DNA of 64,000 nt from Closterium sp. Naga37s-1 (lineage: Eukaryota > Streptophyta > Zygnematophyceae > Desmidiales > Closteriaceae): NCBI GenBank assembly GCA_947471745.1, contig CANJKZ010000092.1:3515001-3579000 (forward strand), in the 5' to 3' direction. The translations under genes were made by a program, and so were the position numbers. This document shows, in pieces, positions 44,801 through 54,549 of this stretch. The notes under the pieces were generated by a model. That model made no database searches. It had not been told where the DNA came from and worked only from the letters and a program-made list of their open reading frames with translations. Numbering within the stretch: position 1 is the first letter of the stretch; every line of letters starts with the position of its first letter.

Positions 44801-45583
44801 CACAGCAGTTTCACTGCTGCGGACCACACAGGAGATCGGCCCACGGATGAAGGAGGTGAGGTGTGAGGTGTGATGATGGAACACGCAGCTCACTGAGATA
44901 TGTCTGAACATCGCCGGATGAAGGAGGTGAGGGTGAATGTGAGGATGGAGGGGGTAAGGTGTGAGGATGGAGGGGGTTGGGTGTGAGGATGAATCTCCAG
45001 CTCCTGGAATCACAAGCGGATTAGAGTCGCAAGTGTTCATTTGGTGGCTAATCATTGGATGGTGTATTCCAATCGACTGAATGGGATCATTGAAGCTTCC
45101 AGAAGCTTAGTCGCAGGCTGTTGCCATATTGGCGTGCTTCATTGCTGCATGCAGCAATGGCACGGCAGCAAAGCAACGGCACCACAGCAGGCTCAGCATT
45201 CCTTCCCCCAGCACGCTCATGCCAAATCTTTCACCCATATCCGTCGTCCATACCACCCACCCCCTCGCTCTCTCCCCTCCCTGCAGCTCTCCCTCCCATG
45301 CTTCATACTGCACGGCAGTGCTGACGTGGTAACCGACCCAGCTCTCTCCAAGGAGCTGCACGCAGCGGCCAGCAGCACCGACAAGACGCTGAAGATTTAC
45401 GAGGGCTCCTGGCACGGACTCACTTCTGGGGAGCCTGACGATGTGATCGAAAAGGTGATTGCGGATATTGTTGCGTGGATTGCTGCGCGCAGCAGCGCTG
45501 CTACGGTGGATTTGAATGCGGTGAATGAGAAGCTACTGGAGCCGCCTTTTAAGGGGGATACTGTAAAGGAGGTGGAAGTGTAG
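32850..45583 (+). CDS. Monoacylglycerol-lipase-like alpha/beta hydrolase
   Basis: Serine hydrolase of the plant MAGL/caffeoylshikimate-esterase-like family, probably releasing acyl groups from monoacylglycerol or related esters. Exons: 32850-32987, 34145-34171, 34894-35020, 42744-42890, 43485-43615, 44076-44213, 44757-44855, 45287-45583; total 1,104 bases, 367 aa. The N-terminus (MWPLVPVALVAAGGAWAYW) is a hydrophobic signal or anchor. Oxyanion region VVYCHGYGD, nucleophile elbow FLYGESMGGAVAIKTHW with Ser in GESMG, then LHGSADVVTDP supplying the Asp and EGSWHGLTSGEPDD supplying the His. The C-terminal 26 residues are a poorly conserved tail. The exon 6 boundary is uncertain: copy 44076-44213 has a good acceptor but lacks three codons that a second copy ending at 44358 retains. 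Exact substrate cannot be read from the sequence. Confidence 0.9.
32990..33205. repeat. 22-bp arrays growing from the hydrolase exon 1 donor
   Basis: Starting two bases after the donor GTGGGT (32988), units of 22 bases appear in two flavours: GTGTGCATGGAGTGGTGATGAC (three) and GCATGCATGGGTGCTGACGTCT (five to six). Both resemble the first intronic bases. Confidence 0.9.
33480..33855. repeat. Nested 18-bp/129-bp higher-order array in hydrolase intron 1
   Basis: Basic units of 17-18 bases (CCCAGTTCGTCTGTTGAA and variants) are organised into a higher-order unit of about 129 bases present twice (from about 33572 and 33701), a small satellite-like hierarchy. Confidence 0.88.
34239..34288. repeat. 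50-base near-perfect palindrome
   Basis: The two 25-base halves around centre GGCGCC (34261-34266) pair with a single mismatch. It extends the common palindrome (GGAGGCGCCTCAAAA) by flanking ATGCACCTCACTACACG on both sides. A shorter relative (GGAGGCGCCTAAAA) lies 40 bases upstream at about 34217-34231. Confidence 0.93.
34360..34560. repeat. 39-bp array upstream of the hydrolase exon 3 acceptor
   Basis: About five units of TTATCACGCACTGTCATGTG plus a CCCTCACTCACCCCCACCC tail. Two 5' echoes of exon 3 (CAG then GTGTACTATCGCAACAGCAG) follow at about 34616-34645 and 34744-34775. Confidence 0.9.
35031..41660. repeat. Giant 34-bp satellite array, about 195 copies, in hydrolase intron 3
   Basis: The unit is ACGTACATGC twice, followed by ATACATGAATCACA (34 bases). 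The array begins about 10 bases after the exon 3 donor (35021) and ends in a copy of the exon 3 end (CACATACCACTTTGATGG at about 41668). Only a handful of variant units are seen, for example near 35835 (insertion), 39040 (ten-base shorter unit), 39148 and 40657. 27 of the 34 bases alternate purine and pyrimidine without a break. No coding frame and no spacers. Confidence 0.97.
41660..41996 (+). other. Echoes of hydrolase exon 3, 3' part with donor
   Basis: GIVVYxHGYGD...CTYHFDG is repeated at about 41758-41815 and 41937-41992, and the last bases alone at 41668-41685 and 42061-42080, each followed by GGTATG/GGTGCG donors. The copies follow the satellite, so it expanded between the real exon and its echoes. 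Confidence 0.85.
42455..42700 (+). other. Two echoes of hydrolase exon 4, 5' part
   Basis: AVAVSMAQQQYLVYGMDY copies with CAG acceptors at about 42460-42512 and 42601-42660 precede the full exon 4 (42744-42890). A 3' echo (YIPCFDTSIDDVVEFTDALR, donor GTCGGT) is at about 43015-43083. Confidence 0.85.
42890..42978. repeat. 20-bp array starting at the hydrolase exon 4 donor
   Basis: Four to five units of GTGGGTGCAAATGGGTGGAG. The first unit is the donor itself (42891), so each unit supplies another GTGGGT. Confidence 0.93.
43920..44006 (+). other. Echo of hydrolase exon 6, 5' part
   Basis: IAEELIPPPMVVSAFLALNS-like copy upstream of 44076-44213. Downstream 3' copies are at 44243-44358 (ending NRTRVQM plus GTGAGT) and 44380-44465. 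Confidence 0.82.
44611..44690 (+). other. Echo of hydrolase exon 7, 5' part
   Basis: CACCAG acceptor plus AKDNPMSIRGPARVGTAVSL, identical in protein to the full exon 7 start (44757), in a duplicated stretch of about 145 bases. Confidence 0.87.
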
Positions 45584-46501
45584 CGTTGTCATGGGCTTAG
45601 CTCTCAGGAGCCCGGCAATGTGATTCAGATGGTTATGGGTATTGAGTTTGCGTTGCTACAGTTAGCAATGCTGCTACGGATGCAAAAAGCACATTGGGTG
45701 TTGTAAGTTATGCGAGCTTTATGAGTGAACTGAAGAGAGGAGGCTGCATTGTTGGGTTCTACATGGGATCTACTGGGAATAAAAAAGTGTATCAGCTACG
45801 CAAGGGTAGCTGCATTGTATCAACTTCCCTTCGAAAATGGTGATGTTGATATGAGAAAGTGAGATGGATATAGATGTTAAGAATGAAGTTATCCTTGCAG
45901 CGATTACTAAGTCTTGTTGCGGGAAATGCTTTCGAGAGCATTCCCGCGTAGTGACGTGGCCCATCTTGGTGTGACCATCTTCAAGTTTCCCTTCCACGTG
46001 GATCACATGAAGGTGACTGCCAGCACAGCAGAACAGCAATTTCGATAACTGTCAGCGAGTCAAGTCGCTTGCTTCGCTGGACGTCGTTTCTGCAAGCCAG
46101 CGCACCAAATGCGGCTGCCACGCGCGACGCGCCAAGCAGTTGCCGCATCTCCTAGTGGTGGAAATTGGAGGTGAAGGTCTTTCCAGCGATCGCAGATGAT
46201 GATGTGTTACGTTTCGCTGCAGACAATCACGATCATCGTTTGGCTTGCATGCGACGAGAAGTGGACGCTGAAGGAACTCGCAATCGACACGGCGAAATTT
46301 CGTAATTTCTTTTCGAGCCTTCGTGGGCACGACGACGTCACCGCGAGGTTCGATTTCACCGGCGCGGCGCGGCATGTCACGAATTCTGATTTCTGTACTT
46401 GTTTCCTCTGTTCACTCTTCCTACCTCCTCCATTCTCGTTTCATCGTCGTGGATTTCTCGACCACTTAGTTCAATACCATACACACTGCAAATCCACTGT
46501 T
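45584..46501. other. Intergenic region between hydrolase and transporter genes
   Basis: Contains the hydrolase 3' flank, with an AATAAA-like signal near 45778, and the transporter 5' flank. An ATG at 46196 is in frame with the transporter and would add 102 residues, but that stretch has no conserved feature, so I treat it as leader. I see no repeat array or palindrome here. Confidence 0.4.
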
Positions 46502-49500
46502 ATGGTGCGACGAACTTTTGAAGTTGAGCGGGAAGCGGGCAACTATCAATGGAAAGACGCTTCGAAAAGATGGAAAAAGGGAGGCGACGTTATTGCTCCA
46601 GACTATTCCGACTCGCGTGAAATCTCCTTTCCGCAGAAAGCCCATAAGTCCATTCCTAGAGTTACTACTCGTGGCCCTACCGCGCCGACGAAATCTGTCG
46701 GTGCGCCTCCGTACCACACGCAGCATGCGCAAGTTCTCGAGACTGCAGAAGCTTTTGCCATAATCGACCGGAGCGAGCAGCAAAAGTGCACGTTTCGTTC
46801 AGAAGAGCAGCAGATCACGAGAATCGATGGGCAGATTACGTTGCCAACGAGTAGGGAGCGAGAAAGCGCCCAGCTACATGAACGGGAAGGCGAAATTAAT
46901 ACTTGCCGTGAAAGCGAAATTCTTGAGTGCACCAACCGCGATTCCGTTGGGCCGAAGAGGAACGGTGTGAAAAGACCGGCGGAAATCGTGGTGCTGGTGC
47001 GTGAAACTTCAGCGAACAATCCCCTTGCTCAAGCTGCCGAAAGCCCTGACGGTTCTGCAGACGACGAACTCGCTCGTCGCGCTGAAGGTCCGCTGAGAGG
47101 CAGTGCGGACATTGATGTCGTGTCGGCAGCCGCACGCGCGCCGTCGGTGAGCATCTGTGGTCCGCTTGTTTCTCTGGGGGGTTACACGGACGATGTTTTG
47201 AAGGCGGATGGTAGCGACAGAAGTTGTCGCAGTGCGACGGGTGACGGTGCTCGCGAGGCAGATGGCGATGGGAGAGCAAGTCGCAGACCGGGGGGAGATG
47301 ATTGTGACTCCGCGGAGCGGGGGGGGGTGCAAGGCGGAACGGCAGACGGCGGGGGAGCAGCGGAAGGTGAAGCAGCGGAGGGAAGAGCAAGTGGAGCAGC
47401 GGAGGGGGAGCTGGCAGCGGCGGATGTCGGGGAAGCGCAAGGCGCAGAAGAGGGCGGGAGGTCTTGGTGGGGAAGGGTGACCGGGGGAAGACTGGGGAAG
47501 CGACGGGTTTCCACGGAAGTGTCGCCGCCACGTGGCAGCAGCTCACTGGAGGCTGTTTTCAACGGAGTCAACGTGCTGACGGGTGAGACACGAGGGGGGA
47601 AGGTCCGACCGGCGAGCGCACTTCTCAAGTGGCGGCGGGTGTGTGTGTGTGTGTGTGTGTGCGAGGGCATGCGTGGTATTGCTTAGCCCTGACGGCATGC
47701 CAAGCCCGAGGGCATGCGTGAGAGCGAAACCGTCACCCTTCCTTCCTCATCCATTCTTCTCTCTCTTCACTTGCCCTTCCCCCTCTCCTCCCCTTGCACC
47801 AGGCATCGGAATTCTCACCACGCCCTACGCGCTCGCCCAAGCGGGCTGGTTAGGCTTGCTCCTTCTGCCCGCCACGTCCCTCCTCTACCTCCTCACCGCC
47901 CGCCTCCTCCGTGCCTGCATGGACCACACACCATCCACCGATCCCCACTCCCCTGATACAAGTATCCACACCTCGACTGCAAGCAGCCACGCCTCCACCA
48001 CCGCACCCTACACCTCCGCAACTTCTCCCCACACCTCCGCCACTGCACTCCACGCCTCCACGATCACCACCTACCCCGACATAGGCGCGGCAGCGTTCGG
48101 CCGCACAGGGCGCATGCTCACATCTCTGGTGCTCTACGGGGAGCTCTTCGCCGTGTCGGTCGAGCTGCTCATTCTCGAAGGGGATAGCCTCGCCTTCCTC
48201 TTCCCCTCCTTCGCCCCGCACGGCGTCTCCCTGGGGACCTCCCTCCGTCTGTCCGCCAACCAGGTGTGTATTGCGGCGCCCCAAACATACACTCTCAACA
48301 GGCATCATCACATCCTTGGTGCTCTACGGGGAGCTCTTCGCCGTGTCGGTCGAGCTGCTCATTCTCGAAGGAGACTCCCTCGCTTTCCTCTTCCTCTCGT
48401 TTGCTCCGCACGGCCTTTCCCTCGGTCCTTCTCTCCGCCTGTCGGCCAACCAGGTGAGTTTTTAGGCGCCTCAATCAACGGTCTTCCCCTTGTCCCCACG
48501 CGACCAACCAGGTGTTTCCGATCGTCGCGTTTTCAGGCGCCGCAAAACTCGCCTTCCTCTTCCCCTCCTTCGCCCCGCGCGGCCTCCCCATCGGCCCCTC
48601 CCTCAACCTCTTCCCCAACCAGGTGTTTCTGATCGTCGCCGCGCTCATCGTGCTCCCCACGGTGTGGGAACGAAGGATGGCTCTGCTGGCGTAGGTGTCC
48701 GTGGGAGGGCTGCTTGCGGTGCTGGTCACGGTGGTCGGAGTGGCTTGTTTTGAGTCGACTCAACCAGGTGTCTTAAACCCCCTCCCCTCCTCCTCTCGCC
48801 CATCCAGGTGTTTCTGATAATCGCAGCGCTCATCGTGCTCCCCACGGTGTGGCTGAGGAAAATGTCTCTTCTGGCGTATGTGTCGGTAGGGGGGTTGCTT
48901 GCTGCGCTGGTCACGGTGGTGGGCGTGGCGTGGGTGGCAGCAGTGGGAACAGACGATGCAGGCTCTGCTGCTGCCGCTGCCTCGTCAGCAGCTGCAGCAG
49001 CGCATGGGGGATCGGCGTTGCTGCGTCTGCAGGGAATACCAGTGGCGATGGGGATATTCGGGTTCTGCTTCTCGGGGCATGCTGTCTTCCCCACCATCTA
49101 CCGCTCCATGGACAAGCCCCAGCACTACAACCGGGTGAGTGGGCGAGTGCGTATCGAGACTGGTGCGGCACTTGTGCGTATTTCAGGTTCTGTAACCCCC
49201 TGTTTTGGGTTCTGCTTCTCAGGGCATGCTGTCTCCCCCACCATCTACCGCTCCATGGACAAGCCCCAGCACTTCAACTGGGTAAGGGGTTGATGCCGCA
49301 CTTCGTACGCGGTACAAGTGTTGTAACCCCTTGTGTTGATGTCTGCTTCTCGGGACATGCTGTCTTCCCCACCATCTACTGCTCCATGGACAAGCCACAG
49401 CACTACAACCGGGTGAGTGGGCGAGTGAGTGGGCGAGTGAGTGGGCGAGTGAGTGGGCGAGTGAGTGGGCGAGTGAGTGAGGCAGCGAGTAAAGAGTAGT

Positions 49501-50705
49501 GCATTGAGTCGGGACATGCTGTCTTTTCCACCGTCTACCACTCCCTGGACAAGCTCCAGCACCTCAACCGGGTGAGTGGGTGAGTCAGAGAGTGGTGCAT
49601 CACTTGTGCGTAGTATGGTTGCGGTAACCCCTCGTCTCATGACTTGCTTCTTGGGGCATGCTGTGTTTCGCACCATCTACCACTCCCTGGACAAGCTCCA
49701 GCACCTCAACTGGGTGAGTGGGTAGAGGGTGTGAGTCTGCTCTGGCACTTGCACGTTCAACTCCTTTCCTGTAACGCGAGCCCAATTGCTTTATTTTTTA
49801 GGCGCCTCAAAAGCCCAGCCGCTCTATGGTACCCTTGGTTCCTCCTCCTCCCCTCCCCTCGCCTCCCCCCTCCAGGTTCTCCTCATCTGCTTCACCATCT
49901 GCACGTGCATATACGGCGGCATTGCCATTCACTCTAATCCATAGTCTCCCCTCTTAATACTACCCTTTCTTCCCCCCCAACCCCCCCCACTTCCTCTCCA
50001 CCCCTCCCCCTTCTCCCCTCCGCCCACCAGGTACTCCTCATCTGCTTCACCGTCTGCACATGCATATACGGCGGCATCGCCATTCTCGGCTATTCCATGT
50101 ACGGACAAGCCACTGCCGCCCAGATTACCCTCAACCTCCCGCCCTCTCTCACGCCCTCCCGCATAGTCCTATGGACCACCATCATCTCACCCCTCACCAA
50201 ATTCGCCATCACCATCACCCCCGTCGCTCTCGCCCTCGAGTCCTCCCTCTCCTCCCTCCTCTCCAACCTCTCCCCTCCCAACCTCGCCTCCTGTACGCCT
50301 TACTGCGTGCCCCGCTTCAAGAACAGAGGCTGCAGCTGCAACTGCAAGTACACGCCGCTCCCTCTCTCCCGGCTCTCGAATCTCCCAGGCTTTAACAGAA
50401 TGAGGATCAGCGGAAAGACAGCTGTGTCCCTAACTGTGAGGACTCTACTGGTGGTGCTGGTGGCAGCGGCGGGATTACTGCTTCCTTTCTTCGCCCTGGT
50501 TATGACTCTCACGGGCTCTCTTCTCAGCATCTCCATCTCTTTGCTCCTCCCCACGGCCTGCCACCTCAGCATTAAGTGGCGCCAGCTGTCGCGTGCGTCG
50601 GTTGCGTGCCACGTGGCGATTCTCCTGGGAGGGACAGCGGCGGCTGTGACGGGGACGGTTTATGCTGTCAGGGGGATAGCTGCTGGTGGTGGTGGGTCGC
50701 ATTAG
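46502..50705 (+). CDS. Vacuolar amino-acid transporter, AVT1-type (AAAP/SLC32-like)
   Basis: Proton-coupled amino-acid carrier of the AVT family, expected in the tonoplast. Exons: 46502-47582, 47803-48263, 48808-49134, 50031-50705, total 2,544 bases (847 aa); phases 1, 0 and 0 agree. Exon 1 encodes a 360-residue charged, Gly/Glu/Ala-rich cytosolic N-terminus, longer than usual. The membrane core starts at [15 protein letters not shown] and continues [128 protein letters not shown], and ends with three more hydrophobic segments. About 60 residues with paired Cys ([14 protein letters not shown]) are inserted after the LALE motif. The family is firm; transport substrate and direction are inferred from Arabidopsis and yeast relatives. 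The start ATG is a choice, with 46196 the alternative. Confidence 0.9.
48300..48710 (+). other. Echoes of transporter exon 2 (3' part) and exon 3 (5' part)
   Basis: 48316-48453 repeats [20 protein letters not shown] to RLSANQ with donor GTGAGT. 48508-48535 and 48622-48710 repeat the exon 3 start ([23 protein letters not shown]). Degenerate palindromes (TTTAGGCGCCTCAA near 48466; TTTTCAGGCGCCGCAAAA near 48532; a clean one at 48750-48763) separate the copies. Confidence 0.85.
49205..49715 (+). other. Four echoes of transporter exon 3, 3' part, with 12-bp array
   Basis: SGHAV(F/S)[19 protein letters not shown] copies end with GTGAGTGG or GTAAGGG donors at about 49281, 49410, 49574 and 49713. 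After the second, GTGAGTGGGCGA is repeated five to six times (49408-49480). A 5' echo of exon 4 lies at 49875-49935. Confidence 0.85.
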
Positions 50706-50741
50706 CTGCTGATTTCGGTCTTGTGCTAATGCGACCCACCA
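50690..50741 (+). terminator. 17-bp perfect hairpin overlapping the transporter stop codon
   Basis: 50690-50706 and 50725-50741 are perfectly complementary (TGGTGGGTCGCATTAGC), with an 18-base loop. The stop codon TAG (50703-50705) is inside the 5' arm. It is followed by a second short stem (CTGCTAA...TTAGCAG). A role in 3' processing or readthrough is inference only; the type label reflects position, not proof. Confidence 0.55.
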
Positions 50742-51708
50742 GCTGCTAAGCTGATTAGCAGTCAGGGGGGGTTGCACTTGAGATGATTCAGGGGGATTGC
50801 TGCTGCTGCTGGTGACTCGCATTGTAGGGGAAGCTGCAGCTGTGTTTTACTTCCAATTACCAGCTGCAGCTGTGGCGGGAATGGTTTATCCCGTCAGGTT
50901 GATTGCTCCTGTTGGCGGTGGATTGCGCATTGAAGGGGAAACTACAGCAGCTAATTTCAGAAAACCAGTTGAGGCTGTGATGGGGAGCCGACCCACAAGA
51001 TTCAGCTGCTGGTGGTGGACTTGCTGGTGGTCGTGGCGTTGGGGGTGAGGTCAAGGCCAGTTTTGAGAATTCTCATGAGTGGTGAGCTGAAGGGCAGTCT
51101 GTGCTGTGCTGACTGCCCTTGGTCGGCGTATTTTTGTGTGTTGTGAGCAAAACAAGCAGATGCTGATGAAGAATATCAGCTGTTGATGTTGCTGTGAAGG
51201 GGAATTGCGGCCCTTCTGGCAGATGGCAGAAAGTGCAGCCGTGAATGCGTCTTGGGGAAAACATCACCTCTGGTTGGGTTTCGCTGGTGGAAGCATTGTT
51301 AGTTTTGGATGTTGCTTGCAGTCAACCTTAGCTTGTTGACCAGATTTTGGTGTCCATTATTGTACGCACATTTAGTCTGTACAGCAACCATGAAAGCTTT
51401 CTTAAACACCTGTCAGTGCCATCTGTTCAATGAAGGTTGAAAAAACACCAACTGTCAATCAACATAACACATATCCTCAGCTCTCTGATGGTTGTTAGAA
51501 GGTGAAGTGCAGTCAAAAGCAGCGCAATTAGTTATACACAAAAAGGCATTACACTATCGCCAGTTGACGGTCAGTGGCATGTGCTCCGAGGTGAACAGAC
51601 AGTCACTGAGCGTCAACTGGGGATAAATTACTCCTAACAGAAGAACCTGTTCCTAGCCCTAAGATAACCATTAAACGCAATGCACTGTAGTCGCACTCGA
51701 TCTGAAGT
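50706..51708. other. Convergent 3' region between transporter and fasciclin gene
   Basis: Starts with a strong hairpin over the transporter stop codon, followed at 50800-50920 by a degenerate copy of the transporter 3' end. A palindrome with GAATTC centre is at 51061-51076, and a 10-bp perfect stem with 11-base loop is at 90-120 bases past 51000 (51090-51120). From 51300 to 51700 the sequence is AT-richer and plain, presumably overlapping 3' UTRs. Confidence 0.4.
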
Positions 51709-52392
51709 CTACTTGGGCACGGTCGTGCCAGCGGGGATGAGAATCTTATCCACTCCATGAGCGATGAAGTAAGGCCCAGCGTACAGCCGCGCGATTTGGA
51801 TGGTCGTCCACGCGGCAGCAGGCGCGTTCGGCCCCTTGGCGAATGACATGGAGTTACCATTCTGTGGCGAAACCTTGTAGATCGCTTGCTTCAGTTGAGT
51901 CGCCAGCGGCTGCGACTTTTTAAGGGAGTTCAGCTGAGGAACGGTTTGCTTCCGCGGGAGGATGTGGTATGCGGTGATGTTGTAGATGATGGGGATGTTG
52001 CTGCTTGTAACGGGGAGCTTCTTAGCGAGGGCTTGGGCTTCTGTGTCGCTGGGGAGGAGGATTGTGGCGTCCGCGAGGGCTGAGAAGTCGTATTTGGAGT
52101 TGAGCACGAGGCCGATGTAACGGTTCATATCCTTGGCGTATTTCGCGTATTGCGGGTAACGCTTCGTGATGTTCGTCGCCATGTTGTTCAGCTCCGCCTT
52201 GAGCTGCGCCTTGGTGGGCTTCGGCGGCGGCGTTGCTTGAGCCCTCGCGCCAGCCATGCAGAGGGCGACGCAGATGACCCCGAGCACGGCGAGCACGCGA
52301 AAATTATTTTCCTGAGAATAAAATGGATCTATGCGAAGTGGAGTAAGGAGTGCGATGGAAATCAGGTGCAAGTCTGGTGATGTGAAGTGCAA
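51709..52392 (-). CDS. Secreted FAS1 (fasciclin-like) domain protein
   Basis: Single-domain fasciclin-like protein, likely secreted to the cell wall or outer membrane face. The frame from 52392 to 51709 encodes 227 residues. Residues 32-52 (FRVLAVLGVICVALCMAGAR) form a hydrophobic signal-like segment followed by AQA, a plausible signal-peptidase site. A FAS1 domain of about 150 residues follows: DFSALADATILLPSDTEAQ (H1-like), then NITAYHILPRKQTVPQL with the conserved Tyr-His, and ending IARLYAGPYFIAHGVDKILI (H2-like). The mature protein ends soon after, with no GPI signal or arabinogalactan region. The signal segment is unusually far from the first Met. A TTCTCAG acceptor at about 52313 suggests that an upstream exon may supply the real start, so the 5' end is provisional. 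Confidence 0.78.
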   Translation of the reverse strand: MHFTSPDLHLISIALLTPLRIDPFYSQENNFRVLAVLGVICVALCMAGARAQATPPPKPTKAQLKAELNNMATNITKRYPQYAKYAKDMNRYIGLVLNSKYDFSALADATILLPSDTEAQALAKKLPVTSSNIPIIYNITAYHILPRKQTVPQLNSLKKSQPLATQLKQAIYKVSPQNGNSMSFAKGPNAPAAAWTTIQIARLYAGPYFIAHGVDKILIPAGTTVPK

Positions 52393-52699
52393 ATTTTCTT
52401 CTGAGAAATTGAGGTTGAGAGAGACTGGTGAAAATCAATTTCTGAAGCGGAATTTGTAGAGGCAGGGTTGGGTGGAATGGTACAGGGTTACTTGGTGCGG
52501 TGATTCGCGATGCCACAGTTGCGGTGTTGCAAGTTCTCGGCCCTCAGCAATGGCGAGCGCGGTGCGACGAAACGCGCTCGCGATTTCGGCGCCACCATGA
52601 CAGGATGATTTCAGCGGCGGGAGACCACCGCGAGGCCTAGGGTAACAGCGCGAGAGGTGCGATACAAGCCAACAAAACAGTGATGGGTTGATGGTGGTG

Positions 52700-53310
52700 G
52701 CGAGGTGACGAAGGTCTCAGTATGACGGGAAGGTGAGACCTTCGTCGCCTCGCTAATGGTAAGGTCGCGGTCCTGGGGTGTCCTGGGACATGCTGACCTG
52801 GAAAGTCACCGTGTTGTGGTAGGCAACGCGTGCCCCTCGTCGCTGAGACAGACCTCGCCTACTGTACACCTGTACTCGTGTACCAATGAAATTCGCGCGC
52901 GATCCAACGGCTGCGACCACCTGGGTGTGAAGGGAACACCAGGTCGCACCCCAGAAAATGCAACATCCGCCCCGACAAAACTCGCGAGTTGGGGAATTCT
53001 GGAAAAATAAAACCTCAACATTCACGGAAACTCTCGCGTTTTCCATTGCGCGAAATAATTTTGCCAATACCCAGGCTTCTCACGATTCCCTAAAATCGAC
53101 CCCCTCGGCTGCACGTTGCCCCGACTACACTTCGGACGTCGGGTCGTGCAAAAGTGTCGCAGGAGTGTACATTGGCAGCCCTGCGACGTCCGTGTGGGCG
53201 GCATGTTGCCAGCACGTGGTACCAACGTGCGGGGTGTCCCGAGTTCGGGTGTCCTGGACACCCCAGGACCGCGATCTAAGTCTCACGATGCCGGCAAGGT
53301 CTCACCCTCT
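52700..53310. mobile_element. Candidate non-autonomous inverted-repeat element
   Basis: 52732-52790 (GGTGAGACCTTCGTC ... CGCGGTCCTGGGGTGTCC) and 53255-53310 are imperfect inverted copies about 55-60 bases long, bounding roughly 580 bases with no plausible gene. The left end also forms a 20-bp stem with a 14-base loop (52700-52719 with 52734-52753). Target-site duplication not evident. It may be a MITE-like remnant or a local inverted duplication. Confidence 0.5.
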
Positions 53311-53995
53311 GGGCTTGATTTCGCACTGGCAATGATCGGCGGTGTCGCGAGTGAATGTCGGTCAGCGAAAGCAGATGGGTGTCTGCGATAGAGCATCTGA
53401 TCGTATTTCAGAAAATATGTTACACAGTTTAGCGGTTGACGTAGAATGCTTCGCCTGTAATTGTTTTTGTACAGAACTCTTGACGCATAACTTTGGATAA
53501 GCCTAAAAACGGGATGAAGTGTGCCTCTTGTTTTGCCACAAAATGCAGTGGGTATCTTGCAGGCGTTTCTTCTCAGTCTCGCCCCAGTCGAGGTCGGTAC
53601 ACCGTAATGGCGATCTGGCTGTCGTTTGCGTGAGCGCAATTATCATTTGCTCGTTGTTTGCCGCTGTACCTGCCTCGGCTTGCCATCCATTCTGACCAAC
53701 ATGGTACCAGATGGATTTTTTAAAAACTGTGTATGATAACATCTAGCAACTGGTGGTGGATGTTGAGTGCACAGCTTGAAGTCTTGAATCTAAGACGGAC
53801 TGCAGCAGACAAAAAAATCCAATTCAGTATGTATAAGCATTACATCCCTGTAACCATCCGTGCGGAACCTAACTTAATTATACTGTACAGAGCACGAGCC
53901 TTCAGTTGCAGAAAGCGAGCACACCAGTTACCGTGAGAGCAGACGCACACCACGGGTGCAGATCAGCAGGCAGCACAGCACAGAGAAGAGGAGCC

Positions 53996-54066
53996 ACTCC
54001 ACTTGCACCACTTGCACGACTTGCACCACTTGCACCACTTGCACCACTTGCACCACTTGCACGACT
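53996..54066. repeat. 9-bp array, about eight copies
   Basis: CACTTGCAC units with CGACTTGCA variants, downstream of the kinase gene; not in a recognised exon. Confidence 0.9.
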
Positions 54067-54476
54067 TAAGTGCCACAGAGCCAAATCTCTTGGTGAGCAA
54101 CGATCGCTCACAGCAAAAGACAGGCTGTTCTGTCGACTCAGTAACCCCACTGCACTGTGGGAGAGGCAGGCAGTAACCAGAAACCTACATCTGCTACTGC
54201 TGCTGCTGCTTCAACACAGGGGCAAGTGGTAGCCAGAGACCTCGCTCACAGCATGAGACGGCTGTTCAGTCGGCTCAAAAACCTCACTGCAATGCGGGAA
54301 GCGCAGGTGGTAACCAGAGCTCAACCCATGTCTCGCCGTAACCACAGGGGGCATTAATGAGGTGCGGGGATTGCACGCGCATCACTGCCCCCACCGCGTC
54401 TGCCACACCCCATTGCTGCTGCACCTGCTGTGTCTGCTACTGCTGCATAGACACAGGGACAGGCGGTAACCAGATC

Positions 54477-54540
<64 letters not shown>

Positions 54541-54541
54541 A
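54477..54541. repeat. CTG/CAG trinucleotide run of about 21 units, just 3' of the CSK stop
   Basis: On the transcribed (minus) strand it is CAG repeated, beginning about nine bases after the stop codon (54550-54552) and continuing the final Gln codons. Degraded copies of exon 10 follow (54210-54460). Such a run in a 3' UTR is likely unstable. Confidence 0.92.
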
Positions 54542-54549
54542 TACAGCTG

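Larger units (their letters stand above)
52393..54549. other. Intergenic region with foldback element, 9-bp array and CTG run
   Basis: No convincing gene. It holds a hairpin (52700-52753), an inverted-repeat element (52732-53310), an AT-richer plain stretch (53390-53900), a 9-bp tandem array (53996-54066) and, next to the kinase stop codon, degraded copies of the kinase's last exon (about 54210-54460) with a long CTG run. Confidence 0.45.

Noticed and set aside
46196-46501. Transporter N-terminal extension from ATG 46196
   Set aside because: In frame, but composition shifts and no conserved residues; downstream Met at 46502 starts a charged segment more typical of the family.
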